DNA from: JAGXTF01 sp044224315
Lineage (GTDB): Bacteria > Bacteroidota > Bacteroidia > NS11-12g > UBA955
Length of the DNA stretch: 64,000 nucleotides
NCBI GenBank assembly: GCA_044224315.1
Contig: JBGAKR010000001.1
Span: forward strand, 186,001 to 250,000
Direction: 5' to 3'
A program made the translations under genes and the position numbers. Numbering within the stretch: position 1 is the stretch's first letter; each line of letters begins with the position of its first letter. The notes under the pieces were generated by a model. That model worked only from the letters and a program-made list of their open reading frames with translations. It was not told the DNA's origin and did not search any database. Positions 62,359 through 64,000 of the stretch are shown one piece after another.

Positions 62359-63427
62359 ATTCATTATTTCAGGCGGTGGTACCGGTGGTCATATTTTCCC
62401 TGCAGTGGCAATTGCCAAAAGTCTGCAGCAAAAATATCCCGATTGTGAAATTCTTTTTATTGGCGCCAATAACCGCATGGAAATGGAAAAAGTGCCTCAG
62501 GAAGGATATAAAATTATTGGTCTTGATGTAGCAGGATTAAGGCGAAGCTTATCTCCGGCTAATTTTTCGGTGGCATTTAAATTTATAAAAAGTTATTTTA
62601 AAGCAAAAAAAATACTCAAAGATTTTAACCCCGATTGTGTAATCGGAACAGGAGGATATGCCAGCCTGGCCGTGCTTTATGCAGCAGGGAAAAACCAATA
62701 CAAATCGCTGATTTGGGAAGGCAACGGATATGCAGGTTTAACCAATAAAATACTGGCAAAAAGGGTAAATACCATTTGCACTGGTTTTCCGGGTATGGAG
62801 CAATTCTTTCCCAAAGATAAAATTGTGTTTACAGGCAATCCGGTGCGAAACGAAATATTAAATATCCCATCTAAAACTGATGGTTTAAATAAATTCCAAC
62901 TCAGCCCGGATAAGCCTGTAATTTTCATTACCGGAGGCAGTCTGGGAGCCCGAACCATTAACAATTGTATACAGGCAGGTTTGCATAAGTTCTCCGAACA
63001 AAATATTCAATTAATCTGGCAAACTGGAAAGAATTTCGACCCCGTTGTACATGATCCAAATACGGTAAAAGCAATGTCGTTTCTGCGTGAAATGAATTAT
63101 GCCTATGCCGCTGCCGATTTGGTAATTTCTCGCGCCGGAGCCCTGAGTGTATCTGAAATTGCTGTGGCGGATAAAGCTTCTGTCTTGGTACCCAGCCCAA
63201 ATGTAACGGAGGATCACCAAACCAAAAATGCATTGAAACTCACCGAAAAAAATGCGGCCTTGCTAATCTCGGATGCCGATGCGGCCGAGAATCTTGTAAA
63301 CGAAGCCCTGTCTTTGGTGCAAAACAATACCCGCATGGAAGAAATGCGCACCAATTTAAAACGCCTGGCCAAGCCCGATGCCACTGCATCGATTACACGT
63401 GAAATTGAAAAACTGATTACCAAATGA
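62348..63427 (+). CDS. murG: UDP-N-acetylglucosamine--lipid I GlcNAc transferase
   Basis: This 359-residue GT-B enzyme makes lipid II. It begins with the GGGTGGHIFPAVAIA motif. Further matches are GADNRMEM-like GANNRMEMEKVP, VIGTGGYASLAVLYAA, the GNPVRNEIL segment and the GGSLGARTINNCI motif. TTG at 62348 is the start, overlapping the ftsW end by 11 bases. Its stop overlaps the murC start (ATGA). Confidence 0.95.
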   Translation: MPYKFIISGGGTGGHIFPAVAIAKSLQQKYPDCEILFIGANNRMEMEKVPQEGYKIIGLDVAGLRRSLSPANFSVAFKFIKSYFKAKKILKDFNPDCVIGTGGYASLAVLYAAGKNQYKSLIWEGNGYAGLTNKILAKRVNTICTGFPGMEQFFPKDKIVFTGNPVRNEILNIPSKTDGLNKFQLSPDKPVIFITGGSLGARTINNCIQAGLHKFSEQNIQLIWQTGKNFDPVVHDPNTVKAMSFLREMNYAYAAADLVISRAGALSVSEIAVADKASVLVPSPNVTEDHQTKNALKLTEKNAALLISDADAAENLVNEALSLVQNNTRMEEMRTNLKRLAKPDATASITREIEKLITK

Positions 63428-64000
63428 ACCTTGAAAAAATAAAATACGCATACTTTTTAGGCATTGGTGGAATTGGAATGAGTGCCATTGCGCGGTATTT
63501 TGTATACAAGGGAATTACTGTGGCCGGGTACGACAAAACCCCTACCCCACTTACGGCAGAATTAGAGGCAGAAGGGATTGCAGTTCATTTTGACGATGAG
63601 ATAGGTTCTATACCCGATTTTGTAAATACAAATGCACACGAAACCCTTTTAATTTATACCCCTGCCATTCCAAAAAATCACCAGGGATTTAATTATTTAA
63701 ACCACCAGGGTTATACACTCTATAAACGCAGCGAAGTGTTGGGCATCATTAGCCGCGACGCATATTGCATAGCAGTGGCAGGTACTCATGGAAAAACCAC
63801 CACAAGCACATTAATCGCGCATTTATTATACAGTTGCAATATCAATTTTACTGCATTTTTGGGTGGAATCTCAGCCAATTACAATACCAATTATATCCAT
63901 AAAACCGATGGGAAAAATTTATTTCCCGATAAACCCATCGTGGTTTTAGAAGCCGATGAATTCGACCGGAGTTTTCACCGTTTAAGTCCGGATATTGCCG
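63424..64000 (+). CDS. murC: UDP-N-acetylmuramate--L-alanine ligase, partial (runs off the window)
   Basis: The first 192 codons are present. The protein begins MNLEKIKYAYFLGIGGIGMS, the typical MurC N-terminal Rossmann motif, and includes AGTHGKTTTSTLIAHLL (P-loop) and LEADEFDRSFHRL. It adds L-alanine to UDP-MurNAc. The ATG at 63424 overlaps the murG stop in an ATGA. The remainder lies outside the window, and ftsQ, ftsA and ftsZ would be expected next. Confidence 0.96.
   Translation, partial: MNLEKIKYAYFLGIGGIGMSAIARYFVYKGITVAGYDKTPTPLTAELEAEGIAVHFDDEIGSIPDFVNTNAHETLLIYTPAIPKNHQGFNYLNHQGYTLYKRSEVLGIISRDAYCIAVAGTHGKTTTSTLIAHLLYSCNINFTAFLGGISANYNTNYIHKTDGKNLFPDKPIVVLEADEFDRSFHRLSPDIA

Overview
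The window looks like the chromosome of a free-living Bacteroidota bacterium. The evidence is type A C-terminal sorting domains of the type IX secretion system (T9SS) on several secreted proteins, a TamL-type lipoprotein homologue of BamA/TamA, LytS-like histidine kinases with Reg_prop/Y_Y_Y sensor regions, a DUF4175 protein, and repeated promoter-like TAnnTTTG boxes (the Bacteroidota -7 element) placed close to start codons. No rRNA, tRNA, CRISPR array, prophage or insertion sequence was recognised. The genus cannot be named from the sequence.

Layout. Positions 1-6000 hold housekeeping genes on the minus strand: rpsF-rpsR-rplI, a polytopic membrane protein, rpmH-rnpA-yidD and metG. Positions 6.2-20 kb are mainly plus-strand accessory genes: a GyrI-like protein, a 2H phosphoesterase, a probably frameshifted gene, a RibD/DHFR-like protein, a pentapeptide protein, a PAS/metallo-beta-lactamase pair, GNAT enzymes, a SLATT-like membrane protein next to a membrane transglutaminase-like protein, and a tight cluster with an uncharacterised 558-residue protein, a PQQ-type sugar dehydrogenase, a GNAT and a patatin. 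Positions 20-27 kb (minus strand) hold a DCC-family protein, a large DUF4175 coiled-coil protein and two paralogous T9SS cargo proteins. From 27 to 32 kb are trmH-like, tamL, an M48 lipoprotein protease and an NlpC/P60 hydrolase. Then come clpC and dnaB (divergent), a tandem pair of sensor kinases with one LytTR regulator, htrA, an ECF sigma factor with a likely anti-sigma partner, dapF, a large VPS10/BNR-type T9SS protein, a structured intergenic repeat array (50.86-51.2 kb), lipA, and an outer-membrane-like protein.

The last 11 kb is the division and cell-wall (dcw) cluster: mraZ, rsmH, ftsL-like, ftsI, murE, mraY, murD, ftsW, murG and the start of murC, which runs off the window. These genes overlap or nearly touch, so they are probably one transcript. 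Its upstream region contains a good promoter and TGGGN repeats with 10-bp periodicity that match the known MraZ operator. MurE carries the DNPR motif for meso-diaminopimelate, which agrees with dapF in the same window.

Most noteworthy observations: the three-copy (plus one remnant) structured repeat at 50.9-51.2 kb, with a base change that preserves pairing; the MraZ boxes on both sides of the dcw promoter; apparent gene conversion between the two tandem kinases; trmH-like and tamL starting on opposite strands within a shared seven bases; the likely frameshift near 7525; and an HtrA that seems to lack its first protease-domain strand.
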